A stretch of DNA of 14,471 nt from Lachnospiraceae bacterium (GCA_017613225.1 JAGAEH010000249.1:1-14471), one strand, 5' to 3'; shown: positions 7,405 to 14,471, numbered from the stretch's first letter. Notes: generated from the letters alone by a model not told the origin. Numbers and translations: made by a program.

Positions 7405-8565
7405 TTATTCTGCTTCGGCAGGATCCAGGGTGACGTTCTCCAGAGCGGCAGCCATGTCGGTGACGGCTTCGTTCTCCGACTTAGCGGGTTCGGCGTCCTC
7501 CTTCGGCATGTCCATCTCCATGGCCTTGATGCTCAGGCTGATCTTGTGCTCCTCGGGGATGAAGTCCACGACCTTGGCGGTGATCTCCTGGCCGATGGAA
7601 AGCACGTCCTGAGGCTTCTCCACGCGCTGGGAAGAGATCTGGGAGACATGGAGCAGAGCGTCCACGCCGGGTTCCAGCTCAACGAAAGCGCCGAAGTCGG
7701 TCATTCTGGCGACCTTGCCCTTGACGATGTTGCCGATGCCGTAGCGGCCGTTGGGATCCGTCCAGGGGTTCTTGTCGGGGAACTTCACGGACAGGGCGAT
7801 CTTGTCGCCGCTGATCTCCTTGATGAAGGCCTCGATCTCCTCGCCTACCTTATACAGCTTCTTGGGGTTGTCGATGCGGCCCCAGGTCATCTCGGAGATG
7901 TGCAGCAGGCCGTCCGCGCCGCCCAGATCGATGAAGGCGCCGAAATCCGTCAGGTTCTTGACTCTGCCGGTGACGATCATGCCCACGGCGATGCGGTCCA
8001 TCAGTTCCTTCTGCGCAGCTTTCTTTCTCTCGATGATGAGCTGCTTTCTGTCGCCTACGATGCGGCGTCTCTTGGGATTGTACTCCGTAACGTAGAACTC
8101 GATCTCCTGTCCTTCATATTTATTGAGGTTTCTCTCGAAACCGTCAGCGACCAGGCTGGCAGGGATGAAGACGCGGGCGCCGTCGGCGTTGACCGTCAGA
8201 CCGCCGGTCATGACCTGAGTGACCTTGCCGGTCACGACGGTATGATTCTCAAACGCTTCTTCGATGGCTTTGAAGCTGCGGTCCTGAGCCAGTCTCTTGT
8301 AGGAAAGAAGCACCTGGCCTTCGCCGTCGTTCAGGCGGAGCACCTTGACTTCCATCTCGTCGCCGACGTGCACGACCTCTTTCAGATCGACACTGGTGTC
8401 GTTGGTATACTCGCTCTTGGTGATGATACCATCCGACTTGTAACCGATGTTCATGGAGATCTCGTTCTCCTTGACACCGATCACCTTGCCCTTGACGACA
8501 GACCCGGTATGGATCTGGTTCACGACCTCTTCGTTCAGTAACTGTTCAAAACTTTCTTCTGACAT
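7405..8565 (-). CDS. 30S ribosomal protein S1-like protein with four S1 domains
   Basis: This RNA-binding protein of 386 residues has four S1/OB-fold domains at about 20-90, 107-178, 194-262 and 278-348. The last two are the most canonical (TDFGAFIDLGGADGLLHISE and TDFGAFVELEPGVDALLHVS). An acidic tail (MPKEDAEPAKSENEA...) closes it. Firmicute S1 homologues commonly have four rather than six domains and bind mRNA in translation. The ATG at 8565 is favoured by AGGAGG at 8575-8580 with 9-nt spacing. That site lies inside ispH codons, and the gene overlaps ispH by 20 nt in the +1 frame. In other Clostridia the same two proteins occur as one IspH-S1 polypeptide. Base composition is closer to 50-55% GC than that of the neighbours. 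Confidence 0.93.
   Translation of the reverse strand: MSEESFEQLLNEEVVNQIHTGSVVKGKVIGVKENEISMNIGYKSDGIITKSEYTNDTSVDLKEVVHVGDEMEVKVLRLNDGEGQVLLSYKRLAQDRSFKAIEEAFENHTVVTGKVTQVMTGGLTVNADGARVFIPASLVADGFERNLNKYEGQEIEFYVTEYNPKRRRIVGDRKQLIIERKKAAQKELMDRIAVGMIVTGRVKNLTDFGAFIDLGGADGLLHISEMTWGRIDNPKKLYKVGEEIEAFIKEISGDKIALSVKFPDKNPWTDPNGRYGIGNIVKGKVARMTDFGAFVELEPGVDALLHVSQISSQRVEKPQDVLSIGQEITAKVVDFIPEEHKISLSIKAMEMDMPKEDAEPAKSENEAVTDMAAALENVTLDPAEAE
8545..8551 (-). other. Possible +1 frameshift site (TTT-TGA) at the ispH stop
   Basis: The last ispH codons read AAG TTT TGA AC on the minus strand. A peptidyl-tRNA-Phe on TTT could slip one base to the overlapping TTT (8550-8548), after which GAA CAG continues in the S1 frame. 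The product would be IspH joined at Phe to EQLLNEEV of S1, losing only the first six S1 residues. The arrangement recalls the CTT-TGA of prfB. There is no spacer-matched Shine-Dalgarno just upstream, although a purine run (AGAAGAAAG) is present. Use of the site is conjecture. Confidence 0.3.
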
Positions 8566-9526
8566 AAGTTTGAACCTCCTCGATAATTTTCGTGGGGGTA
8601 CTGGCCCCTGCTGTAATGCCAACACTCAACAAACCATAAAAATCATAGTCGGCCAGATCAGAAACGGTCTGAGCATAAAAAGTGTGCGGACATACTGCCT
8701 CGCATAAGCTATAGAGCTTTTGCGTATTGGAGCTGTGTTTACCTCCAAGTACGATCATCGCGTCCACGTTTGCAGCTATCTTCTCGGCTTCTTTTTGGCG
8801 TTCCTGCGTAGCATTGCAAATTGTATTCAAAGTACGGCAATCGTAACATTTTTTCCTTATCTTTTCAACTATCTTTTTAAACTTTTTATCGTTAAACGTC
8901 GTCTGGCTGACGATAGTCACCGAATCGTCGGCTGAAACGAGTTCGACAACTTCTTCAGAATCGCCTATCAGCACTTTTCCGTCCGCCCAGCCCCGTATCC
9001 CCCGGACTTCCGGGTGTTCGGCGTCCCCCACGATCACCACCGTCCTGCCCTCTGCCGAGGCCTGGGAGACGATGCCGTGGATCTTTTTCACAAAGGGGCA
9101 GGTGGCGTCCACGATGCGGACCCCCAGGCTCTTCAGCCTCTCCTCCTCCCCGCGGCCGATGCCGTGGGAGCGGATCACCACGGTGGCGGGAGCGCTTTCC
9201 AGCTGACCGCTGTCCGGGGTCTGCTGACCGTCAGGGTGGTCTGCCGACGCCTTGATCCTCTCCTCCAGCTCCTCGATGGAGTTCACGGCGCGCACGCCCT
9301 TCTCCTCGAACTCCTGCACCACCTGTTCGTTGTGGATGATGGGTCCCAGGGTATAGACGTTCCTGCAGCCCTGTTCGATCAGTTCGTCCACAGCCGCCAC
9401 GGCCCGCTTCACGCCGAAGCAGAAGCCCGCCGTCTTCGCGGTGATGACGACAGGGCCGCCGGCTAAGGCCGCTTCCTCTGCCGTATCCGCAGTTTTCCGC
9501 AGGTTTTCCTCCGGATCACCCTTCAT
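8546..9526 (-). CDS. ispH: 4-hydroxy-3-methylbut-2-enyl diphosphate reductase
   Basis: This is the last enzyme of the MEP isoprenoid pathway, reducing HMBPP to IPP and DMAPP with a [4Fe-4S] cluster. The three cluster cysteines are Cys36 (GFCFGVKRA), Cys143 (DATCPFV) and Cys237 (TICNATQER). The substrate-site histidines are His65 (IIHNEQVV), His121 (RSHGIG) and His171 (AEHPEVRG). The C-terminal signature GITAGASTP is present. At 326 residues it is longer than the usual 280-315, with about 25 extra N-terminal residues and a polar insert at about 92-114. The start overlaps cmk by 11 nt, with GGAGG four bases upstream. The DNA for residues about 193-326 is much more AT-rich than the rest. No alternative downstream start precedes the Fe-S motif. 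Confidence 0.95.
   Translation of the reverse strand: MKGDPEENLRKTADTAEEAALAGGPVVITAKTAGFCFGVKRAVAAVDELIEQGCRNVYTLGPIIHNEQVVQEFEEKGVRAVNSIEELEERIKASADHPDGQQTPDSGQLESAPATVVIRSHGIGRGEEERLKSLGVRIVDATCPFVKKIHGIVSQASAEGRTVVIVGDAEHPEVRGIRGWADGKVLIGDSEEVVELVSADDSVTIVSQTTFNDKKFKKIVEKIRKKCYDCRTLNTICNATQERQKEAEKIAANVDAMIVLGGKHSSNTQKLYSLCEAVCPHTFYAQTVSDLADYDFYGLLSVGITAGASTPTKIIEEVQTYVRRKF
8575..8580 (-). promoter_or_regulatory. Shine-Dalgarno of S1 embedded in ispH
   Basis: AGGAGG sits 9 nt before the S1 ATG and at the same time encodes part of the Glu-Glu-Val near the ispH C-terminus. It decides the S1 start and implies that S1 translation is coupled to ispH. Confidence 0.8.
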
Positions 9527-10175
9527 AGAGCCTCCGGATCGTGTCGATGACTTCCTGGATGGTCATGTCCGAGCTGTCCACCAGGTGGGCGTCCTCCGCC
9601 TGCTTCAAAGGGCCGATGGGACGGTTCATGTCGCGGAAGTCCCGCTCCTCGATGTCCCGCTCGATGGTGGCCAGATCCACCTCCTGGCCCTTTTCCCGCA
9701 GCTCGTTGGCGCGGCGGCGGGCACGTTCCTGCACGGAAGCCGTCAGATAGATCTTCAGCTTCGCGTCCGGCAGCACCACGGTGCCGATGTCCCGGCCGTC
9801 CATCACCACCGGCGTCTTGTGCGCCAGTTCCTGCTGCAGCGCCACCATGCGGCTGCGCACCGGGCCGTACACAGAGCTGGCGGAAGCCATGCTGCCGACT
9901 TCCTCCGCCCGCAGCAGTCCCGTCACGTTCTCGCCGTTTAAGATCACCTGCTGGGCGCCGTCCTCGTAGCGGATCTCCACCTGCGCGTCTTCGCAGGCCG
10001 CGCAGATGCCGGCCTCATCATCACCGGTCAGGCCTTTCCGCAGAAAGTGAACGGCCATGGCGCGGTACATCGCGCCGGTATCCACGTAGATCATACCCAG
10101 TTCCTTCGCCAGTGTCTTGGCGAGGGTGCTCTTGCCGGCCCCCGCAGGGCCGTCTATCGCGATCGATCGGTTCAT
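9516..10175 (-). CDS. cmk: Cytidylate kinase (C-terminal part of the fused frame, with its own start)
   Basis: Cytidylate kinase transfers phosphate from ATP to CMP or dCMP in pyrimidine nucleotide supply. The 219-residue domain has a P-loop (GPAGAGKST, 9-17), the YVDTGAMYRA segment (30-39) typical of bacterial Cmk, the DGRDIGT loop (126-132) and an Arg-rich lid (QERARRRANELREKG). Length and ends match stand-alone Cmk. It is in frame with the preceding flavoprotein with no stop between. However, an AAGGAG site (10183-10188) with ideal 7-nt spacing precedes its ATG at 10175, so a separate Cmk can be made by internal initiation. Its 3' end overlaps ispH by 11 nt. The cmk-ispH-S1 order is common in Clostridia. 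Confidence 0.93.
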   Translation of the reverse strand: MNRSIAIDGPAGAGKSTLAKTLAKELGMIYVDTGAMYRAMAVHFLRKGLTGDDEAGICAACEDAQVEIRYEDGAQQVILNGENVTGLLRAEEVGSMASASSVYGPVRSRMVALQQELAHKTPVVMDGRDIGTVVLPDAKLKIYLTASVQERARRRANELREKGQEVDLATIERDIEERDFRDMNRPIGPLKQAEDAHLVDSSDMTIQEVIDTIRRLYEG

Positions 10176-11486
10176 CTTTTCTCTCCTTGTTTCCTTATCC
10201 TCCTGCGCCGCGGCTCTTCCCGCCGCCGCTCCGGTGGTCCAGGCGATCTGCAGGTTGTAGCCGCCGGTGTAGCCGTCCACGTCCAGCACCTCGCCCGCAA
10301 AATACAGGTCTTTCACCAGTTTCGACGCCATGGTCTTCGGGTCGATCTCCTTCACGTTCACGCCGCCCTGGGTGATCACCGCCTCCCCGAAGCCCCGCAG
10401 CGAAGTGAGCTCCGCCTCCAGGCTCCGCAGGGCCTTGACGATGCGCTTTTTCACGTCCTCGCCGATGCGGCTCACTACCGTCGTGCCGGCCAGTTTCTGT
10501 CCCGCCAGCACCGGCTCCACCAGCGCCGCGGGCAGGAGCTTCCGCATCACCACCGCCAGAGTCTTGTTAGGCGCCGCCTCGAATTCCCGTTCCAGCCGGG
10601 CTTTGAGCTGCTCGTCGGAAAGCGCCGGCTTCAGGTCGATCCTTAAGTTCAGCGGTCCTTTTGCGATCACCTCCGCCACCGCGCTGGAAAGATGCAGGAT
10701 CACCGGACCGCTCACGCCGAAATGGGTGAAGAGCATCTCGCCGAACTCCCGGTACAGGACTTTTTCGCTGCCGGACTTCGTGACGAAGATCTCGATGTTC
10801 TTTAACGACAGTCCCTGCAGCGACCCGATGGGCAGGCCGCTGGAAAGCTTCGCGTTGAAGGGCACCAGTGCCGGATACAGCGCCGTGACTTTATGCCCCG
10901 CCTCCTTGGCGAAGCGGTAGCCGTCCCCGGTGCTGCCGGTGCTGGGATAGGAAAGCCCTCCGGTGGCCGCGATCACCGCGTCCGCGTAGAGCGGGCCCGC
11001 GGCGGTCATCACGCCGGCGCAGCGTCTTGTCTGCCCGGCCTTTTCGCCATCTTTGCCGTCACCGCAGCCATCTTCCAGGATCAGCCCCTTCACTTCCGTG
11101 TTCAGCCGTACCTTCACCCGGTACTTTTCCAGCAGGCCTGCCAGGGTCTTCGTCACGTCCGAAGCTTTGTCGGAGGCCGGAAACACCCGGTTCCCCCGCT
11201 CCGTCTTCAGCTCCAGGCCGGCGTCCTCCAAAAGGCTCATCATCGCCGTGTTGTCAAATGCCGCAAAGGACGAATACAGGAATCGGGGATTGTGCACCAG
11301 GTGCGCAAAAAACTCCTCGCGGCCGCAGGCGTTGGTCAGGTTGCACCGGCCCTTCCCCGTGATGTAGATGTTATTTCCCAGCTTTTCGTTCTTTTCCAGC
11401 AGCGTCACCGCCGCGCCGTTTTTTGCCGCCGCAACGGCAGCCATCATGCCGGCCGCGCCGCCGCCGATGACGATGATGTTCCTCAT
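9516..11486 (-). CDS. HI0933/YhiN-family flavoprotein fused in frame to cytidylate kinase
   Basis: This single frame of 656 codons begins with an HI0933/YhiN-like FAD-dependent oxidoreductase (1-428) and runs without a stop into cytidylate kinase (438-656). The flavoprotein part has the Rossmann motif IGGGAAG (7-13), GKGRCNLTN (44-52) and the family's C-terminal GYTGGYNLQIAWTTG. Its substrate is not established, although some homologues are annotated as aminoacetone oxidase family. The nine-residue linker EDKETRREK is mostly a translated ribosome-binding region (AAGGAGAGAAAAG), so the fusion probably arose by loss of the flavoprotein stop. Both domains look intact. Whether the cell makes one protein, two, or both cannot be read from DNA. 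The ATG at 11486 has GAAGGAG only two bases upstream, an unusually short spacing. Confidence 0.9.
   Translation of the reverse strand: MRNIIVIGGGAAGMMAAVAAAKNGAAVTLLEKNEKLGNNIYITGKGRCNLTNACGREEFFAHLVHNPRFLYSSFAAFDNTAMMSLLEDAGLELKTERGNRVFPASDKASDVTKTLAGLLEKYRVKVRLNTEVKGLILEDGCGDGKDGEKAGQTRRCAGVMTAAGPLYADAVIAATGGLSYPSTGSTGDGYRFAKEAGHKVTALYPALVPFNAKLSSGLPIGSLQGLSLKNIEIFVTKSGSEKVLYREFGEMLFTHFGVSGPVILHLSSAVAEVIAKGPLNLRIDLKPALSDEQLKARLEREFEAAPNKTLAVVMRKLLPAALVEPVLAGQKLAGTTVVSRIGEDVKKRIVKALRSLEAELTSLRGFGEAVITQGGVNVKEIDPKTMASKLVKDLYFAGEVLDVDGYTGGYNLQIAWTTGAAAGRAAAQEDKETRREKMNRSIAIDGPAGAGKSTLAKTLAKELGMIYVDTGAMYRAMAVHFLRKGLTGDDEAGICAACEDAQVEIRYEDGAQQVILNGENVTGLLRAEEVGSMASASSVYGPVRSRMVALQQELAHKTPVVMDGRDIGTVVLPDAKLKIYLTASVQERARRRANELREKGQEVDLATIERDIEERDFRDMNRPIGPLKQAEDAHLVDSSDMTIQEVIDTIRRLYEG
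10183..10188 (-). promoter_or_regulatory. Internal Shine-Dalgarno for cytidylate kinase
   Basis: AAGGAG lies 7 nt before the internal ATG at 10175, inside the open frame joining flavoprotein and kinase. A second purine block, AGGAGGA, lies at about 10195-10201. Both are consistent with a former intergenic region. Confidence 0.75.
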
Positions 11487-11509
11487 GGCTCCTTCAAATT
11501 ATCACAAGA

Positions 11510-11532
11510 GCCGGCTCTGCGCAAGAGCCGGC
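11510..11532 (-). terminator. Hairpin terminator after the large histidine kinase
   Basis: A perfect 9-bp stem, GCCGGCTCT (11524-11532, minus strand) with AGAGCCGGC (11510-11518), has a 5-nt loop. It is followed on the minus strand by TCTTGTG, so the U tract is poor. It lies between the kinase stop (11599) and the flavoprotein start (11486), and readthrough into the next block is likely to some degree. Confidence 0.55.
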
Positions 11533-11540
11533 CCCTGTCT

Positions 11541-11550
11541 TACCGCGGTA
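11541..11550. promoter_or_regulatory. 10-bp palindrome TACCGCGGTA, possible operator
   Basis: This perfect 10-bp palindrome lies in the gap between the kinase stop and the flavoprotein start, just before the terminator hairpin in the transcription direction. No clear promoter is attached to it. Reported for completeness only. Confidence 0.15.
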
Positions 11551-11598
11551 CTTGAAAACACCCGCCGTCTTTTGCTCCGGCCGATGCCCCGTCCCGCC

Positions 11599-13695
11599 TC
11601 AGGCGGGCAGCTCAAACCCGAAGGCCGCGCCGCCCTCTGTATTCTTTACCCTACAGCGTCCGCCGTGCAGTTCAATGATGCTCTTCGCGATGGCCAGTCC
11701 CAGGCCCGTGCCCCTCCTGTTGCGGGAGTCGTCCCCGCGGTAGAAAGTCTCCCAGATCTTCGTCAGTTCCGCCTCCGTGAACGGCCGCTCCGTATCGTTT
11801 TCCACGCTGAAGAACGCCCTGTTCTTTTCGCGGCGCACCGTGATCTTTACATCACTGTCCGCCGGCGCGTAACGCAGCGCGTTGCCCAGGAGATTGTCGA
11901 TCACCTGACCGATACGTCCTTCGTCCGCCGTGACCAGGCAGGGCTCCGCGGTCAGTTCCAACGTCATGCCGCGCTCCCTTGCGGACAGTTCAAACTTTCG
12001 GACGGCGGAAGCAGCCAGCTCGTCCAGGCGTATCTCATCCGCTGCCAGCCGGATCTTTCCGGCCTCCAGCCTGGACAGATCCAAAAGCCCCATCACCAAC
12101 TCGTCCATGCGCTCCGTCTCCGAAAGGATGATGGACAGATACTCGTCACGCCTGTCCTCCGCGATGTGGGCCTGCAAGCCCTCGGCATGGCTGTGGATCA
12201 CGGCAAGAGGCGTTTTTAAGTCGTGGGCCAGCGCGGAGGTCTGCTGCCTGCGGGTCTCCTCGGCAGTCTTTGCGTAGCCCAGTGCCGTGTTCAGCCTGGT
12301 GATCTCATTGCCGTCTGCCGCGCGGCGCGTCCGTTCTTTTTGATACTGGTCGTAAAGCTTCTCCGCCTCGCGCCACAGTTCCGGCCGTTCATCCGGCTGA
12401 TACACATAGCGCCAGTTCTCTCCCATGCCCTCGGTAAACCGTGCCAGCGGCTCCGCCAGCTTCTTTTTGACGGAGCTGCGGATCATCCACAGCAGGGCGA
12501 TGGACACCAGTCCCGTCACGACGTAGACCGTCCGCAGCGAGGCGATGGCGCCTGCCAGCGGATGGAACTGGCAGGCCGTGATCATATAACCTTCCAAAGG
12601 CGGTGACGGCTGCACATTCCCGTTTTCATCGTATGCTTTCCAGTCTGTCCAGTCATACAGGGTATAGCCGGAAAAGACCAGAATGCGGCTCAGGCTGCGG
12701 ATGCTCCTGTCCTGAAACATATCACTCATAAGGTAGACCTCGTCCTGATTCGGGAAGTCCAGTTCCTTTGCCAGCGCCTCCAGGCTCTCCCATGCGCGGG
12801 ACTCTCCGTCTATCGTGCAGGTCAATTCCTTTTTATCATAAAAGTAATACATCTGATAATCCGAATAGACGGTGACAAGATCCTTCTCGTCTCCCGAAAG
12901 GCGGTCAAAGAGGACCTCGCCCTCATTTTTGCCGCCATGATAGGCGTCATAGTCGATCTCTTCTATCCTCAGCGGCTTCATCTGTATTCCGGACAAAGTC
13001 CCCGTGATGCGCAGCATTCTGGCTTCGACGTCTTTTCCGGTCCTTTTTCCGGATCCGGCTGTCCCGGGCAGCCGCTCCGACAGATCATCCGCGGAAAGAT
13101 CGATCCAGGCATCATGGCTGTTCGAGTTCTTGTTGAAGGGATCCGCCTCCCGTTCCTCCTCCGTTTTATAGGAGAATCGCATCATGTCGCGGCTGGAAAA
13201 CTTCAGATCTCCCTCCGCGTCGTAGAACAGCACGGCGGACTCCACAGGATAAGCGACGTCGTCCATAAGGGTCGTAGCCGGCATGTTTGACGTGCTGTAG
13301 AGATAGATGTCTCCACAGACCACCGTCTCCAGTTCCCAGTATTCCAGCAGATCCTTTGAGAGCTGATAGTCGTTTTGCGGTCCCAGTATCCTTCGCAAAC
13401 CGTATCCGTACAGCCGCTCCGCATAGCCCTGGCTTGCCACGGCCATCGTCTGAGATACCTGCTCCGCCTGAACGATGGTCAGACAGACCATGGAGCCGCC
13501 CCAGATCAGCACGAAGGCAGCTGTAAGCCAGGCCGTTACGGCGGTCATGGCCTTCGGCTGACCCGGCCTGCCCTTGCTGCGGCGGTATTCATAATACTTT
13601 TTGATCCCGAAGGCTATCAGAGCACCCAGCACGATGATCCCGGCCAGGACATAGGCGATCACCCATCCGGCGGCGAGCGGTTCTTCGTATTCCAT
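11599..13695 (-). CDS. Large sensor histidine kinase with three TM segments and a ~310-residue sensor domain
   Basis: This 698-residue membrane histidine kinase is paired with the adjacent regulator. Hydrophobic segments lie at about 11-31, 53-75 and 389-405. The basic stretch between the first two (KKYYEYRRSKGRPGQPK) places that loop in the cytoplasm and residues about 76-388 outside. I do not recognise that extracytoplasmic domain. The cytoplasmic part has the H-box SALAHDLKTPLAVI with His491, the N-box QVIDNLLGNALRYA (597-610) and G2 box GTGLGLAIAK (662-671). The G1 region reads VENDTERPF in place of a clean DxGxG, a variant also found in VanS-like kinases. Start and GGAGG site lie at the end of the regulator gene, 2 nt apart, so translation is coupled. 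The signal is unknown. Confidence 0.92.
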   Translation of the reverse strand: MEYEEPLAAGWVIAYVLAGIIVLGALIAFGIKKYYEYRRSKGRPGQPKAMTAVTAWLTAAFVLIWGGSMVCLTIVQAEQVSQTMAVASQGYAERLYGYGLRRILGPQNDYQLSKDLLEYWELETVVCGDIYLYSTSNMPATTLMDDVAYPVESAVLFYDAEGDLKFSSRDMMRFSYKTEEEREADPFNKNSNSHDAWIDLSADDLSERLPGTAGSGKRTGKDVEARMLRITGTLSGIQMKPLRIEEIDYDAYHGGKNEGEVLFDRLSGDEKDLVTVYSDYQMYYFYDKKELTCTIDGESRAWESLEALAKELDFPNQDEVYLMSDMFQDRSIRSLSRILVFSGYTLYDWTDWKAYDENGNVQPSPPLEGYMITACQFHPLAGAIASLRTVYVVTGLVSIALLWMIRSSVKKKLAEPLARFTEGMGENWRYVYQPDERPELWREAEKLYDQYQKERTRRAADGNEITRLNTALGYAKTAEETRRQQTSALAHDLKTPLAVIHSHAEGLQAHIAEDRRDEYLSIILSETERMDELVMGLLDLSRLEAGKIRLAADEIRLDELAASAVRKFELSARERGMTLELTAEPCLVTADEGRIGQVIDNLLGNALRYAPADSDVKITVRREKNRAFFSVENDTERPFTEAELTKIWETFYRGDDSRNRRGTGLGLAIAKSIIELHGGRCRVKNTEGGAAFGFELPA

Positions 13696-13697
13696 CT

Positions 13698-14369
13698 CTA
13701 TCCCTCCAGCTTATAGCCGGATTTGATCACCGTCTTGATGCATCCGGCCGCCTCACCCAGTTTTTCCCGCAGACGCTTGATCTGGGTGTCCACCGCCCGG
13801 GCCTCGCCCTCAAAGTCGTAGCCCCAGCACTTGATCAGCAGCTGCTCCCGGCTCAGGACCAGGTTCTTGTTCTTCATCAGGCATTCTAAAAGATCGAATT
13901 CCTTCGGCGACAGCGCGACCTCACGTCCACTTACGAACACCTGCCTGGAAGAGAGCCGCATGGTGATCGGTCCCGCCGAAAGCTCGTCCCCGCTCATCAG
14001 GCTGCCCCGCCGGCGGCGGATCAGCGCCTCCACCTTGGCATAGAGCACCGCCATGGAAAAGGGCTTGGTCACATAGTCGTCCGCACCAAGCTCATAGCCC
14101 GCCAGTTTGTCCTCCTCATCGCTTAAGGCCGTCAAAAAGATGATGGGCACGTCGCTGCCTTTCCGAACCGCGCGGCAGACCGCCCGGCCGTCAAGTCCGG
14201 GCATCATGATATCCAGCAGGACCGCGTCGTATTCGTTTTCCTGCGCAAGCGCCAGGGCCTCCGTCCCGTCCTTTGCCGGCTGAGGATCGTCCCCGCGGCT
14301 TCTAAACCAGTCGCAGAGCACGCTGCGCAGCCTTGTTTCATCTTCCGCTATCAGGATACGGTAGTTCAT
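13698..14369 (-). CDS. Response regulator, OmpR/PhoB family
   Basis: This 223-residue transcription factor is regulated by the adjacent large kinase. The receiver domain has Glu9 and Asp10, the phosphoacceptor Asp53 (LLDIMMPGLDG), Thr80 (FLTALSD) and Lys102 (YVTKPF). The C-terminal winged-helix domain ends with DTQIKRLREKLGEAAGCIKTVIKSGYKLE, the normal recognition-helix and wing pattern. Length is typical. GGGAGGAGAGG precedes the ATG at 14369, and a well-formed promoter lies just upstream, so this gene heads the two-gene operon. Targets cannot be inferred from the window; an autoregulatory site near 14399-14450 is possible. Confidence 0.95.
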   Translation of the reverse strand: MNYRILIAEDETRLRSVLCDWFRSRGDDPQPAKDGTEALALAQENEYDAVLLDIMMPGLDGRAVCRAVRKGSDVPIIFLTALSDEEDKLAGYELGADDYVTKPFSMAVLYAKVEALIRRRRGSLMSGDELSAGPITMRLSSRQVFVSGREVALSPKEFDLLECLMKNKNLVLSREQLLIKCWGYDFEGEARAVDTQIKRLREKLGEAAGCIKTVIKSGYKLEG

Positions 14370-14398
14370 GTACCTCTCCTCCCAGTTGATTTCTTTGC

Positions 14399-14427
14399 AG
14401 TATCAAAATAACACAGACATGTGGCAA
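14399..14427 (-). promoter_or_regulatory. Sigma-A-like promoter for the two-component operon
   Basis: On the minus strand TTGCCA (14422-14427) and GATACT (14399-14404) are separated by exactly 17 nt in locally AT-rich DNA. Transcription would start near 14392, giving a leader of about 23 nt that contains the full ribosome-binding site. An 8-bp palindrome ATGATCAT lies just upstream, at about 14437-14444. Confidence 0.55.
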
Positions 14428-14471
14428 TTTGGTGTCATGATCATATTTTTTTTCAATCCTTACGGGATACC

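Noticed and set aside
8566..8625. Longer S1 start at 8625
   Set aside because: It would run deep into ispH in another frame with a non-conserved leader. AGGAGG at 8575-8580 selects 8565.
11498..11503. GATAAT as a -10 for the flavoprotein gene
   Set aside because: It has a TG extension, but transcription would begin about 5 nt before the ATG, cutting off the SD, and no -35 fits at 16-18 nt because the terminator stem lies there.
11599..14369. Mobile or defence island around the second two-component system
   Set aside because: No integrase, transposase, att-like repeats or defence domains are visible; the genes are an ordinary regulator and kinase pair.

Overview
All genes in this window lie on the minus strand, so transcription runs right to left. 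I found no tRNA, rRNA, CRISPR array, integrase or transposase. The DNA is GC-rich. The gene set points to a high-GC member of the Clostridia, plausibly Lachnospiraceae-like: cysS-mrnC-rlmB in series, the cmk-ispH-S1 neighbourhood, a single-chain glycyl-tRNA synthetase and a mini-RNase III. The lineage is an inference from gene content and was not checked against a database.

From right to left there are five transcription blocks. (A) 14369-11599 is an OmpR-type response regulator and a large three-TM histidine kinase. It has a good sigma-A-like promoter at 14399-14427 and a hairpin terminator at 11510-11532. (B) 11486-7405 is an HI0933/YhiN-type flavoprotein fused in frame to cytidylate kinase, followed by ispH and a four-domain S1 protein. 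All junctions overlap or are fused, and the block ends in a strong terminator at 7343-7372. (C) 7317-5229 is an unrecognised lipoprotein followed by glycyl-tRNA synthetase, ending in a hairpin at 5191-5222. (D) 5136-2608 is cysS-mrnC-rlmB with overlapping ends. (E) 2239-1 is a second two-component system whose kinase has almost no extracytoplasmic loop (BceS-like), then an ABC transporter ATPase cut off by the left edge. That pattern fits an envelope-stress or peptide-antibiotic sensing and detoxification module.

The only gene-free stretch over 300 bp (2240-2607) holds three tandem 76-bp units. The last unit forms an imperfect long palindrome with an inverted partial copy.

Most of the window is ordinary housekeeping and two-component content. 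The points most worth a second look are: (1) the ispH/S1 junction, where ispH ends TTT-TGA and a single +1 slip would join it in frame to S1, recreating the IspH-S1 fusion known in other Clostridia; (2) the flavoprotein-cytidylate kinase fusion, whose linker is a translated ribosome-binding site; (3) the 76-bp repeat and palindrome region; (4) a sharp AT-rich block confined to the 3' third of ispH; and (5) an 11-bp-spaced direct repeat placed like a response-regulator box before the ABC gene. I did not find a convincing wholly new system.
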